Notes: generated from the sequence alone by a model not told the origin. A DNA stretch of 64,000 nt from an uncultured Roseburia sp. (GCA_947644305.1 CANRYS010000017.1:1-64000), one strand, 5' to 3'. Shown: positions 29,086-38,828, numbered from the stretch's first letter. Numbers and translations: made by a program.

Positions 29086-30095
29086 ATGGCGGAAAAAAGC
29101 AGGATTATTCTTCAATCGTACAAAACAAGGGTGTTGAAAGTAAGAAGAACACTTTTGACGGTAAAATTCAGTATTTGCCCCTAGACCAGTTGGTGGATTT
29201 CAAAAACCATCCGTTTAAGGTGGAAATGAATACGGAATTATTTGAACTGATGAAGAGCATTGAAAAAGAGGGGGTATTGGTGCCGTTGCTGGCAAGGCCA
29301 AATCCGGCAGGTGAAGGTTATGAACTGATAGCAGGGCACAGGAGAAAGGCAGCTGGCAAATGGGCAGGGGTGGATAAAGTTCCTGTTATGGTTGTGGAAT
29401 TGGATGATAATCAGGCGGTAATCGCAATGGTGGACAGCAACCTGCAGAGGGAGCATATCAAGCCAAGTGAAAAGGCATTTGCTTACCGTATGAGGCTGGA
29501 GGCGATGAAACAGCAGGGCAGACGGACAGATTTAACTTTGTCCCAAGTTGGGACGAAGTCAGAGGACAATCCGACTTTATCAGTTGCAAAAGTTATTGCC
29601 GGTTATGATGAATTGGGGGAATGGAAGTTGCAGAATGATTCTGTCAAAATGCGTACAGATGAAATGCTCGCACGTCAGGTAGGGGGGAGCAGAAACCAGA
29701 TAGCCCGGTATATCCGTTTGACATATCTCATTCCTAAGATATTGAATATGGTAGATGATGGGAAGATAGCATTTACCGTTGCGGTGGAGTTATCTTATCT
29801 AAATGAAGAGAAACAGTATGAGCTTCATGCAGTAATGGATATGGAGCAGTGTACACCTTCGTTGTCACAAGCAAACAGACTGAAACGTATGAGCCAGTCA
29901 GGCGAGTTGGATATGGAGGCTATTTATCTGGTGCTGGAGGAAGAAAAACCAAACCAGAGGGAACAAATAAGAATTCGCTCTGACAGGCTGAATCCGTATT
30001 TTCCAAAGGACTTTACGGACAGGCAGAAGATTGACCTGATAGAAAATCTTGTTAAGGAATGGCATCAAGAACAGATGCAGTCAAAAAGCAGATAG
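29086..30095 (+). pseudogene. ParB/RepB-like partition protein, frameshifted near the start
   Basis: The ATG at 29086, with a GAGGTGG site, opens MAEKS... and stops after 32 codons. The adjacent frame reads KKQDYSSIVQNKG and then the full ParB-like body, including LIAGHRRKAAGKWAG and the helix-turn-helix of MKQQGRRTDL...SRNQIARYIRL. The two frames join if one A is added to the A6 run at the fourth codon (A7 would be normal). The body is 306 residues from a weak TTG at 29175. It probably served in maintenance of an integrative element. Either the gene is dead, or the A run is slippery or misread. Confidence 0.8.
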
Positions 30096-30106
30096 GAGAG
30101 GATATT

Positions 30107-30213
30107 ATGGCGAGCGTAAATTTGTTCCGTGCATTTACGGTGCGGTTTTCCTTTAAGAAAGAGCAGCATGTAAGGCAATCAGATTGTCATGGATGCACTG
30201 GAGATGTATTTTG
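30107..30213 (+). CDS. Small mobile-element protein fragment
   Basis: An ATG after GATAGGAGAGG codes for 34 residues starting MASVNLFRAFTVRFSFKKE. It overlaps the next gene's frame and is probably the N-terminal part of a single longer protein split by a frameshift from the 30189 frame, as with its neighbours. No family recognised. Confidence 0.35.
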
Positions 30214-30488
30214 ATGCACTAGAAAATAACAATGATACCGAAGAGGATAAATGGGATACCAAGGAATTTGTGGTGCAGCAGTTGGAGCAGCATAGGCAGG
30301 AGTGTAAGGAAGAAATATTGGGGGAAATTCTCCGTATTTTGATTGAAGGCAGGATGGCAGGGCAGCCGTTTATGGCATCTTCCCCCACTGGCAAACAGGA
30401 AACAGAAGAAGTTATGGAAAATGGATTGGCAGACATAAGCGGAATGCCAAATGTTATGGACAAAATAATGGACTGGAGCAGCAGTTAG
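30189..30488 (+). CDS. Acidic 99-residue mobile-element protein of unknown function
   Basis: The frame MDALEMYFDALENN... is highly acidic and helical, with a central EEILGEILRILIEGR segment. It follows the ParB-like gene and a short out-of-frame start, and lacks a clear ribosome site of its own. It is typical of the small orphan genes beside ParB in Clostridial integrative elements. Function not recognised; it may begin upstream in the 30107 frame if a base has been lost. Confidence 0.45.
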   Translation: MDALEMYFDALENNNDTEEDKWDTKEFVVQQLEQHRQECKEEILGEILRILIEGRMAGQPFMASSPTGKQETEEVMENGLADISGMPNVMDKIMDWSSS

Positions 30489-30502
30489 AATGGAGGGATG
30501 GT

Positions 30503-30654
30503 ATGTTAAGGCGGGTAATCAGCGGCACTTTCCGTTTTGCGAGCTGGGTGTTAAAAGTATGGTATGGATGGGTATACACATTTTGAAACTGGTCTTGGCA
30601 GTCATGGAAACAACCGGGAGTGTGGCAAAAATCGTATTGCTGGTCTTGGCATAG
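30503..30654 (+). pseudogene. Small membrane-protein gene of a mobile element, frameshifted
   Basis: The ATG at 30503 (after GGAGGGATGG) reads MLRRVISGTFRFASWVLKVW for 27 codons and stops. A second frame from 30568 reads MGIHILKLVLAVMETTGSV to a stop at 30654. Joined, they make a plausible ~50-residue hydrophobic protein, so a small insertion near 30560 has likely broken it. Confidence 0.45.
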
Positions 30655-30726
30655 GCAAAGGTAATGAAATGGATAAAGGGAGGCAGATGCCTTTCTTTAT
30701 CCGTACATATGGACAGGAGGCAGGTT

Positions 30727-30876
30727 ATGGAGAAAGAATGGGCAGAGGTTATTGAAGAAAACGGAATTGTATACCGTCTGGCAGAAAACAGATGCTATTA
30801 TCCGGATGTAAGGCTGCCGGAGGGAACACACTACAACATAGTAGAATCCCCCAATTTTGGTGTAGGAATGGTGTAG
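30727..30876 (+). pseudogene. TnpV-like transposon protein, truncated
   Basis: This 49-residue frame after ACAGGAGG has the N-terminal style of TnpV proteins (a short acidic start, then ENGIVYRL, YYPDVRLPEG). A full TnpV is more than twice as long and continues with a basic HTH-like part that is absent here; the sequence departs after THYNI. Read as a transposon relic. Confidence 0.45.
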
Positions 30877-31422
30877 ATTTCATTTTTTACGCTATTTATC
30901 GGTATAATATGGGGTTTCAGGGGCTGTGCTACTGACCGGATAGCGTTTTGTGACACAAAATGCGTATCTGGCGAAGTCATTAGGGGTGAAAAGGAGGCAA
31001 AGTTTTTGGGGTAGAGAGGATTTGCCATATCATAAGAATTAAGTTTAATAATGTTGGACTCATGGGATAAATATGTGATGGATCAGGGAAAATATTTGGA
31101 GTCTGGATAAAAAACGGATAAAAAATGCAGCACAGCAGCACACTTTTTCCTTTTGATAAAACAAAGGATATGATATAATATTTTTGTATGCAGAAATGCA
31201 CAATCGAGACTTAGGTAAGAGAAATAGATATTAGTAGGTTAACGATTATAACTATGGAGAGCAATAATTGTATTAGATTACCAGCAATCGCTTTGAGACG
31301 GGTAGCTTATTGTCAAAGGACGATTGATGAGTTGTTTGCGCAGGATTGAGAGTATGAGAAGAAATAGAAAAACTATGATAGGATGAAGGATAGTGTTGTT
31401 TTTCTGATTTGAGGTGTGATGA
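30877..31422. other. AT-rich intergenic stretch ahead of the defence operon
   Basis: No supported gene. A possible promoter is at 31153-31179. From there a leader of about 230 bases runs to the first gene; I see no known riboswitch in it. The left part continues the decayed mobile-element sequence. Confidence 0.5.
31153..31179 (+). promoter_or_regulatory. Possible promoter for the Pbe-like operon
   Basis: TTTGAT/TTGATA-like -35 and TATAAT at 31174-31179, with 15 to 17 bases between depending on the -35 chosen. It is about 240 bases ahead of the first gene. Confidence 0.45.
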
Positions 31423-34050
31423 ATGACTATTGATGATGAAGTTTTATATGAAAAATACAATTTAGAAATAGATAGGTATAGGGGAATAGGAATAGACTTT
31501 GATCGCCTTAAGATTCGCACGGCAAATTGCCTGAAAGAAGCAAGAATCTATAAACTTCATCAGTTGCTTTCTTCAACATATTATAAACTCTCTCAAATTC
31601 GCAATCTTGGTATGTTGAGTTTAACCGACATTGATGAATACATAAAAGCATTAGATGGCAAAAAAATTGAACGGAAAGAAGATTCCAAACATTACATTTC
31701 TTCGAGAATAAAGAGCCATAGAGAGAAGATTTTCAGTGGCATATTTTCGGAAGAAGTATACGATGGTCTTACTGATAATGAAATAGAGGTTGTCAATAGA
31801 TTCAAAAAGGGATTTGAACTGCTAGATGCTAATCTGATTAAGTTGTGCAAGGAAGAACCTGTGTCGGCATATGCTATATCTGCAATGCTGGATGATTTCA
31901 TTAGGCAGGCAGAAAAATATGTTGAACTTGATAAATTTTATGATACAGTGAAAGAAAAGACAGAGAATCTGTTAAAGCCGTATTTTGAGATTTATTTATT
32001 GCAGGCAGATGTAAGTGCAGAATTTGCTGAATATTGTGAAAATGAAGAAGCTGTTTTGGATAGTCTTTTTGATAAAACATTAACGGGAAGGCTGCCTGTT
32101 GAAGAAAAGATTAAGTTTGTTAAATGGGTTTCCTATGACCTCAGAAAAGAACTACGTGATTTTTTGGACGGGATTTATTCAAGAAAATCAAGTAATACAA
32201 AGAGTGTTCTTGAACTTAGGGCAAGGAAGCTTACATTACAAGCTATTGGTAATGAACTTGGGATTACAAGAGAAAGAGTTCGTCAGATTGAGAAGAAGGT
32301 CGTACAGCCGTTTTGCCAATGGCAGAGGACAAAGAAGTTTCTTCCGAGACTATCTGCTGATTTTAATGGAGAGAAAATATTAGAATCAACTGATTTGCAG
32401 GAGTATTTTGAAGATTTAACAGAGGTGCTTTTGTATCTTCTTCAGTGTGCGGATGATGAGTTCTTCTCCTATGATCGTGAGACGGACACGGTTATTATTG
32501 TTGATGATGATATCACGGATTTTGCAAGAGATTTTGTGGAAAAGATGCCAGATGAACTTGATGTTGCTGGTATAAATGAGTATAGGAAGGCAGCGTTTAA
32601 TGATCATGATATTCCAACGGATATTTTTGATAGAGAAATATATGCTCAATATAATTTATCGGGTACGCATTACCATAGATATAAGCTTTCTCTTGAAAAA
32701 ATGTATCAGATTGTTTTGAAAAAGTATTATCCTAACGGGATGAATGTTTATGATGATGCAGAGCTTGGCAGGTTCAGGAGTTTCTTGGTAAATGAATTTG
32801 GCGAGGTATCGCTTCCGCAAAAAAACAGGTCAATTTCGGCTGCTATAGGCAGGTGTTGTATATTGTGTGGTCGTGGTAGATATAAAATTAAAGAGAATGA
32901 AAAAATACCACATCAATTGCTTGGGAAAATTTATGACTACATAATGAATAGTGACAGAAGCCTGTTTTTTATGAATGAGATTTATTTGGAGTTTGAGGAC
33001 GAGCTTTTAGAAGCTGGAATTGACAACAGATTTTTTTTGCAGGGTGTGCTTAGAGAAAAATATGATAATGAATTGTTTTTTAGAAGGGATTATGTATCAA
33101 GGGACAGCAATAATCTTTCAATGTATAGGGATTTGAAGCTGTTTGTAAAGAGGTCGAAATATCCTGTGACAAAGGATCAAATTAGAGATGCATATCCTGG
33201 AATCACAGAAATTATGATTAGCATTTCTTTGTCTGATGATGATATAATAAATTATTTTGGTTCATATATACATAGTTCAAACTTGAATTTATTTGACTAT
33301 GATAAGAAGTATATTTCCAGAGTTTTGCAACAAATTTTGAATGATAGCATGCCGCATCATTGTAATCAGATTTTTGAGATTATGCAAAATGATAATTCAG
33401 ATTTTCTGAATAGATTAGGTATTTACTATCAATACAGTCTGTTTAGCATGTTGCAGCATTTCTATTCCGGGCAATATGAGTTTGCAAGACCATACATTGC
33501 ACAAATAGGTGTGAATATAGACAAACCGATTGAGCTTTTGCAGGAGTACGTGTCTGCAAATGAAGTTTTTGAAATAACAGAGCTTCTTGGATTGGCAAAG
33601 GAGTATCATTACACGGTGTATGATATTTTAAAGTTCTTGAATGGATGGAATGATACACATTTATTGATTAATAAGCGAGAAATGGCTTCGGTAGAACATA
33701 TTGGGATTACAGAAGATATCGCAAACGAGGTGGAGAGGATAATTGCAAACGAGATAGAAGATAGTTCGCTAATTTCCGAGCTTAAGTGTATATATAGGTT
33801 GCCAAAGATAAAGATTTCTTGGGATGAATGGTTGGTCTATAGTGTCATAAATCGTTGGGGGACAGAAGTTGAGGCACATATAACTTCAAATCAATTCAGA
33901 CTATCTTTCCCAGTGGTTTCACAAACAGGGAAGTTCGACCGTAAAGATTATGGAGATTCGGCTTCAGGAGAAATGGTAAGGACGATTGATTTAAATGATA
34001 TGGAGGCTGTTGCAGATTATATTATGGAAGATTTTGAAATTGAGTGGTAA
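31423..34050 (+). CDS. Large protein with sigma-70 region-4-like HTH (PbeA-like candidate)
   Basis: This 875-residue protein is unusual: an N-terminal helical part (YKLSQIRNLGMLSLTDI resembles the alpha-CTD/helix-hairpin-helix style), then at about residues 269-291 a sigma region-4-type helix-turn-helix, LTLQAIGNELGITRERVRQI, and a long remaining region without recognised domains. No sigma region 2 is visible, so it is not a normal sigma factor; it probably binds DNA. It heads a run of co-oriented genes ending at the dnd set, as in PbeABCD-type phosphorothioate defence, where such a large protein would be one component. The assignment to Pbe is by position and family plan only. Confidence 0.6.
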   Translation: MTIDDEVLYEKYNLEIDRYRGIGIDFDRLKIRTANCLKEARIYKLHQLLSSTYYKLSQIRNLGMLSLTDIDEYIKALDGKKIERKEDSKHYISSRIKSHREKIFSGIFSEEVYDGLTDNEIEVVNRFKKGFELLDANLIKLCKEEPVSAYAISAMLDDFIRQAEKYVELDKFYDTVKEKTENLLKPYFEIYLLQADVSAEFAEYCENEEAVLDSLFDKTLTGRLPVEEKIKFVKWVSYDLRKELRDFLDGIYSRKSSNTKSVLELRARKLTLQAIGNELGITRERVRQIEKKVVQPFCQWQRTKKFLPRLSADFNGEKILESTDLQEYFEDLTEVLLYLLQCADDEFFSYDRETDTVIIVDDDITDFARDFVEKMPDELDVAGINEYRKAAFNDHDIPTDIFDREIYAQYNLSGTHYHRYKLSLEKMYQIVLKKYYPNGMNVYDDAELGRFRSFLVNEFGEVSLPQKNRSISAAIGRCCILCGRGRYKIKENEKIPHQLLGKIYDYIMNSDRSLFFMNEIYLEFEDELLEAGIDNRFFLQGVLREKYDNELFFRRDYVSRDSNNLSMYRDLKLFVKRSKYPVTKDQIRDAYPGITEIMISISLSDDDIINYFGSYIHSSNLNLFDYDKKYISRVLQQILNDSMPHHCNQIFEIMQNDNSDFLNRLGIYYQYSLFSMLQHFYSGQYEFARPYIAQIGVNIDKPIELLQEYVSANEVFEITELLGLAKEYHYTVYDILKFLNGWNDTHLLINKREMASVEHIGITEDIANEVERIIANEIEDSSLISELKCIYRLPKIKISWDEWLVYSVINRWGTEVEAHITSNQFRLSFPVVSQTGKFDRKDYGDSASGEMVRTIDLNDMEAVADYIMEDFEIEW

Positions 34051-34091
34051 TTGGTATAAGAAATATATCTAAGGTGGTAAGGGGGATTTAT

Positions 34092-36137
34092 ATGAACTAT
34101 CAGGAGATGGATATAAAGATAAGTTATATAAGCTGTGGAGAGGATGGCATTGCCGATTCTCTTATAGTGCCAGCATTAATGTGTACGGAACATTACTGCA
34201 GGAGTGTAGGGTATTTTTCGTCTGGGGTGTTTGATACGATTATAGATGGAATCCCTACATTTGTCCGGAATGGTGGGGATATAAGGCTGATTGCCAGTCC
34301 AAAATTAAATGAAGATGACATTGAAGCGATTAATCTTGGGTACGAGGAAAAGGAAAGAATAATTGGAAATGCATTCAGCAGAGGTTTTATAGAGGAAATA
34401 GAGAGATTTGATGATTCCAGACTTGCTCTTTTGGCTGAATTGGTTGCCAGAGGAACATTGGATATAAAAATCGCCGTAACAAACACACTTGGAGATTATC
34501 ACGATAAACTAGGAATTCTTGAGGATTTTGATGGGAATAAAGTTGTGTTTTACGGATCTGCAAATTCCAGCAAGAATGGCTATAGAGATAATTATGACAA
34601 AATTCGTGTGGTAAAAAGCTGGATTGATGGTCAAAAGGACAGTGTTGAGGATGAAGTTGATGAATTTGAGTCGTTGTGGAATGGTACGAATCAATTCGTA
34701 GAAGTATATGACTATAAGGAATCTGCCAGAAAGCACTTGCTTCAAATAATGGAACGAAGAAGTGATTTGAAGAAGCAGAATGGTACGGGGATTACGCTCA
34801 GAGACTATCAGAAAGAAGCGATCAGAGCATGGACAAATAATGATTTCCATGGCTTTTATGTTATGGCGACTGGAACTGGGAAAACGTGGACAGCAATTTT
34901 CTCAGCGAAAAGACTTCTTGAGGAACACGAAGCGACAGTAGTAATTTGTGCACCATATAAGCATTTAGTAAAACAGTGGGCAGAAGATGTTAAAATTGCT
35001 TTTCCGGATGCTGTGATTGTGATGGTATCTTCAGAGAATCCATCATGGGATCAAAAAATCACTCAGGCAATTATAAATAAAAGGTATAATAAAGAAGTAC
35101 AGATTATTATTATATCAACGATAGTATCTTTTAACCTTGAAAGATTTATGAATGTGATAAAGAAGGATGAGTCAGACAAACTGTTGATTGTAGATGAAGC
35201 ACACAGATTTACCAAGAGAAATGATAAGTTGAAAGAGGGATATAAATATATGCTTGGCTTGAGTGCAACCCCGTATAGTGGTCGGAGTGCAGCTTCGGGA
35301 AGGGAATTGATGAAATATTTCGGTGGTCAGGTGTTTGATCTTCCTATCGAAACAGCATTAGATAGAAAATTCCTTGTTCCATATTATTATAAACCAATTT
35401 ATGTATATGCGACAGAAGAGGAGGAGGAACGGTTTAGAAAACAATCTCGTATTATTGCTTCTTATTTTAGAAATGGAAAATGTATAGATTTGGAAAATTT
35501 GGCTAAAACCCTGCGAAACAGACTGCGGATTATCTCTATGGCACAGGCAAAGATTGATGGTGTGGGAGATTTTATAAATCAAATTACAGAAAGAGATCAT
35601 GTTGTTGTTTATTGTGGGGATGGAAGATTGTATAATGATAGTGGTGAAGAAATCCGACATATAAAGCAGGTGAAACGAGCGCTAAATGATTTGGATTATA
35701 AAGCAAGTCAGTTTACTGCACAGGAAAGTATGGCTGACCGGATGGAGTTAGTGGATGCTTTTAATAAAGGAGAGATATCTGCATTGGCGGCAATTAGGTG
35801 TCTGGATGAGGGGATTAACATTCCATCTATCAAAAGTGCTTTGATTTTATCCAGTAATGATGATTACAGGGAATTCGTGCAGAGGCGAGGGCGGATTTTA
35901 AGGTTATATGAAGGCAAGGACAGCGCAACAATATATGATATTGTTGTATTGCCATCAAATGATATGACAGAATGGGCAAAAATAGAGTTAAGGCGTTTCC
36001 ATGAATATGCAAAACTATCGTTGAATTTTGAAAAAATTAAGGATAAACTTGATGACCTGTTGAGTCAGTACAATTTGACAATGGAAGATATTGATGTATA
36101 TGATTACGAAGAAATGGAGGATGAAATTGATGAATGA
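34092..36137 (+). CDS. PLD-domain superfamily 2 helicase/nuclease (PbeB-like candidate)
   Basis: About 681 residues from the ATG at 34092 after AAGGGGGAT. The first ~200 residues look like a phospholipase-D-type nuclease domain with an H-x-K signature at 137-139 (HDKLGI) and GSANSS. The rest is an SF2 helicase: Walker A ATGTGKT (259-265), VDEAHRF (367-373), LSATPYSG, and a C-terminal RecA domain with DEGINIPSI and VQRRGRILR. The PLD-helicase pairing is common in restriction-like systems and would translocate on and cut or displace DNA. The stop overlaps the 55-residue gene by eight bases. Cleavage is not certain: Pbe-type systems studied in archaea are reported not to cut DNA. Confidence 0.8.
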   Translation: MNYQEMDIKISYISCGEDGIADSLIVPALMCTEHYCRSVGYFSSGVFDTIIDGIPTFVRNGGDIRLIASPKLNEDDIEAINLGYEEKERIIGNAFSRGFIEEIERFDDSRLALLAELVARGTLDIKIAVTNTLGDYHDKLGILEDFDGNKVVFYGSANSSKNGYRDNYDKIRVVKSWIDGQKDSVEDEVDEFESLWNGTNQFVEVYDYKESARKHLLQIMERRSDLKKQNGTGITLRDYQKEAIRAWTNNDFHGFYVMATGTGKTWTAIFSAKRLLEEHEATVVICAPYKHLVKQWAEDVKIAFPDAVIVMVSSENPSWDQKITQAIINKRYNKEVQIIIISTIVSFNLERFMNVIKKDESDKLLIVDEAHRFTKRNDKLKEGYKYMLGLSATPYSGRSAASGRELMKYFGGQVFDLPIETALDRKFLVPYYYKPIYVYATEEEEERFRKQSRIIASYFRNGKCIDLENLAKTLRNRLRIISMAQAKIDGVGDFINQITERDHVVVYCGDGRLYNDSGEEIRHIKQVKRALNDLDYKASQFTAQESMADRMELVDAFNKGEISALAAIRCLDEGINIPSIKSALILSSNDDYREFVQRRGRILRLYEGKDSATIYDIVVLPSNDMTEWAKIELRRFHEYAKLSLNFEKIKDKLDDLLSQYNLTMEDIDVYDYEEMEDEIDE

Positions 36138-36297
36138 TGAACAAATCAAAGAGCATATGATTGAATTTATAAAAGACAAGGAACGTGATGTAATAAATGA
36201 TAAACTAAAAGGCTCGGCCAGTGACAGCAAGATTAAGTCAGATATAATCAATTCGATTTTGTCTGAATTGGATAAGGAGGTGCCTGATGAGGATTAG
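36130..36297 (+). CDS. 55-residue acidic protein between helicase and SMC genes
   Basis: From the ATG at 36130 (GGAGG upstream inside the helicase gene) it codes for a small, highly charged helical protein, MNDEQIKEHMIEFIKDKE then NDKLKGSAS and a C-terminal ILSELDKE. It overlaps the previous gene by eight bases and the next by eleven, so it is fully embedded in the operon. A small partner or adaptor is plausible; no family recognised. Confidence 0.65.
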   Translation: MNDEQIKEHMIEFIKDKERDVINDKLKGSASDSKIKSDIINSILSELDKEVPDED

Positions 36298-38257
36298 TAA
36301 GATTGAATTTGAAAATTTCAGAAATTTCAAGGGATATGGTGAAATTAAATGTGCTACTGATGGAAAGGTAACAATTATTTATGGAAAGAATGGAGACGGA
36401 AAGACAACTCTTCATCAGCTTTTTCAGTGGGTGTTTTATGGTAAAGTACATTTTAATAAAACAACATCGGATACTTTGTACAATTTGAACTTTGAAAGTG
36501 AGCAATCATATAATTCGACTTTTAGCGTGATGGGAAGAGTTGATTTTGAACATATGAATACAAGTTATTCATTGACCAGAACAATCACTTATCGTAAAGA
36601 GCTAGATTCCTCTTCAAAAATCAATGAGGAACTAGAATTAAATCATTTGAATAGTGATGATAATTGGAGAAGAATAGAACGTCCTCAAGAGACTATAGAG
36701 AAGTTGCTTCCGTCTGGATTGTCAGAGTATTTTTTCTTTGATGGTGAGAATATGATTGCAGATCTCCGCGTGAAGGGGAGAGATTCTGCCAAAAATCTCC
36801 GCAAGGCACTATATTCCATATTTGATCTGGATATTTTGGAATCGGCACTTAAGCATATAGGTGATACTGAGTTAAAGACTACAGTTCTCGGGAAACTTTA
36901 CCTAAGTAAAGGTGCAATATCAAGTAGCAGTGACATCAATGCTACAAAAACAGGTATCGAAAATGCACAAAACAAAATACAAGAAATAGAAAGTGCTATA
37001 AAAGCTGACGAAGTAGAAAAGGAGGTAAAGAGTGAGCTGATTTCAAATATATCAGAGCAGATTGGTTCAACAAAATCAAAAGAGGAATATGAAAAAGAAC
37101 GCAAAGAATTAGTGAAGCAGAGGGATGCTTTTTTGAGCAATATCAATTCAGGAATGTCACAGTTTGGAGATATGGTAATCAATGATTTTCCACAGCTTCT
37201 GATTTCTAAAGCAGTTGAAGATGCAAAAAAGAGAATACATTTGAAAGTGGAAGATAGTAGACTTCCACAGGGGCTGGATAAGAGACTTATTCAGTATTTG
37301 ACGCTTTTATCTACATCAAAGTGTATTTGTGGTAGAGAGTTGACAGAGGAACATAAGGAGCATATAAAAGGTTTCCTTGATATGATGCCACCTAATAATT
37401 ACGACAATATGTATATGAATTTCTCGGCACAGGCAAAGCAGTGGGGAAAAGGATACAGCAGAGAGAAGATTGAAAATTACATGAGGCATGTGATAAATAA
37501 TCAGGAACAGGCAAAAAAATGCGATGTCCGTATCAGAGAACTGGATGAGGATGAAAAGAACAGTAAAGATATTGAGGATTTGGTGGTTGATAGAAAGAAT
37601 GCTGAAGACAGAGTTTTAGAATTAGAGCAACAGTTGCGAAAAGCAGTTTCGGAACTTGACTTGTTTAAGCGGTTTCTGAAAAAGGAGATGAAGAAATTTG
37701 ATGATCTTACAGAGCAGACCAAAATTAATCAGATCGCAATGCATAAGATTAATATTATGAAAGCTGTTCAGGGTTATTTTAAGGAATGTTTGGATGATGA
37801 GTCGGAAAAATATAGTAAGCTGTTGCAGGAGAATATACAATCTCTTTTAAATATGATGCTCACAAGCAAAAGAACAGTATCAGTGAGTCCGGAGTTTGCT
37901 GTACGGGTTGTTGATAGCTATAAAGATGAATCAAAATCTGAAGGACAATTTGCAGTTGTTTCGTTTGCTTATATAGGTGGTATTTTGAAACTTGTATCTG
38001 ATGTTGATAGTCTAAGTGGAAAGGAATATCCCCTTGTGCTGGATGGACCGTTTTCAAAGCTTGATGCGGACCAAAGGCAAAATGTAATTGATTGTATACC
38101 CCAATTTGCGCCACAAGTTATTTTGTTCTCAAAAGACAGCCTTCAAGACTATTTTGAATCGGATATGATTGGGCGAGTATATACGATTCAAAGCAATGAA
38201 GAGAAAAATATTGCCTCAGTAAAGGAGGGATTCACATGGACTTCAGATCAGATGTAG
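36287..38257 (+). CDS. DndD-like SMC/RecN-type ATPase (PbeC-like candidate)
   Basis: This 656-residue protein has N-terminal Walker A GKNGDGKTT (about 33-41), a FFFDGENMIADL motif shared with DndD, a long coiled coil interrupted near residue 346 by C-I-C-G-R-E-L, which resembles part of a zinc hook, and a C-terminal signature plus Walker B region (YPLVLDGPFSKLDADQRQNV). It is clearly in the DndD/SMC group but is distinct from the dndD gene at 41492. The start follows AAGGAGGTG. It may be the motor of the interference module, paired with the acidic protein after it. Confidence 0.8.
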   Translation: MRISKIEFENFRNFKGYGEIKCATDGKVTIIYGKNGDGKTTLHQLFQWVFYGKVHFNKTTSDTLYNLNFESEQSYNSTFSVMGRVDFEHMNTSYSLTRTITYRKELDSSSKINEELELNHLNSDDNWRRIERPQETIEKLLPSGLSEYFFFDGENMIADLRVKGRDSAKNLRKALYSIFDLDILESALKHIGDTELKTTVLGKLYLSKGAISSSSDINATKTGIENAQNKIQEIESAIKADEVEKEVKSELISNISEQIGSTKSKEEYEKERKELVKQRDAFLSNINSGMSQFGDMVINDFPQLLISKAVEDAKKRIHLKVEDSRLPQGLDKRLIQYLTLLSTSKCICGRELTEEHKEHIKGFLDMMPPNNYDNMYMNFSAQAKQWGKGYSREKIENYMRHVINNQEQAKKCDVRIRELDEDEKNSKDIEDLVVDRKNAEDRVLELEQQLRKAVSELDLFKRFLKKEMKKFDDLTEQTKINQIAMHKINIMKAVQGYFKECLDDESEKYSKLLQENIQSLLNMMLTSKRTVSVSPEFAVRVVDSYKDESKSEGQFAVVSFAYIGGILKLVSDVDSLSGKEYPLVLDGPFSKLDADQRQNVIDCIPQFAPQVILFSKDSLQDYFESDMIGRVYTIQSNEEKNIASVKEGFTWTSDQM

Positions 38258-38754
38258 TATTAAGAGGAATAGCGTGGGATAAGACTATAACTAGCCTAAA
38301 GAATATTTTTTTGTCGAGACCTAATTATAATGTGTATTTGATTTCTATGGCTATTGGAATAATGTATGATAAAAGGATTGATAAGCTTGATGTAACAGAT
38401 GAGAACAATCAATATACTGTTCCGAGGAATGTCTTGACAACGCAAAATATGGATGGCAGGATTGATTTTATGTTTCAGGCAGCTATTTTGACATCTCAGA
38501 CCGTTGACTATGATGAAGATAAACGACTAGAACTTGCGTTTGGGGAAAATGATGATAGTTTCCGAAAAATAGATTTTTTGACAGAGTTTGCGAATTTTGG
38601 AGCAACTAAACTTGCTGAAAAAGTTGGAAGCTCTGATCTGGAATCAATGGAGAATATAAAAAATTTCTTGGTTAGTACGCTTGAGGGAAGAAACTTTGAT
38701 ATTGATGCACTTTCTGATGAAGATTTGCTGGAAGATTGGACACCTGATTTTTAA
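38236..38754 (+). CDS. Acidic 172-residue protein of the Pbe-like module (PbeD candidate)
   Basis: It starts within the end of the SMC gene (22-base overlap) after AAAGGAGGG. The protein is alpha-helical and acidic with a KNIFLSRPNYNVYLISMAIGI segment near the N-terminus (shown in part: SRPNYNVYLISMAIGI). That segment vaguely recalls DndE-like or DNA-sulfur-modification-associated proteins, but I see no catalytic motif. Position as last gene before the dndB promoter region fits the fourth member of the module. Function not known. Confidence 0.55.
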   Translation: MDFRSDVVLRGIAWDKTITSLKNIFLSRPNYNVYLISMAIGIMYDKRIDKLDVTDENNQYTVPRNVLTTQNMDGRIDFMFQAAILTSQTVDYDEDKRLELAFGENDDSFRKIDFLTEFANFGATKLAEKVGSSDLESMENIKNFLVSTLEGRNFDIDALSDEDLLEDWTPDF

Positions 38755-38772
38755 AGTAAACCAAAGTAAATA

Positions 38773-38828
38773 TTGACAAATGGGCACACAAGCTATATAC
38801 TTAAGTAGTCTACTTAAGTATATAGCTT
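38773..38828 (+). promoter_or_regulatory. dndB promoter overlapped by a perfect palindrome
   Basis: TTGACA (38773-38778), 17 bases, TATACT (38796-38801). A perfect 39-base inverted repeat, 19-base arms AAGCTATATACTTAAGTAG and its complement with one central T, covers 38790-38828, i.e. the -10 box and likely start site. It lies 15 bases before the dndB start and its T run also makes it look like a terminator, but position and symmetry fit an operator. DndB is a reported repressor of dnd genes in Salmonella-type systems, so it could be the ligand. Confidence 0.7.
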
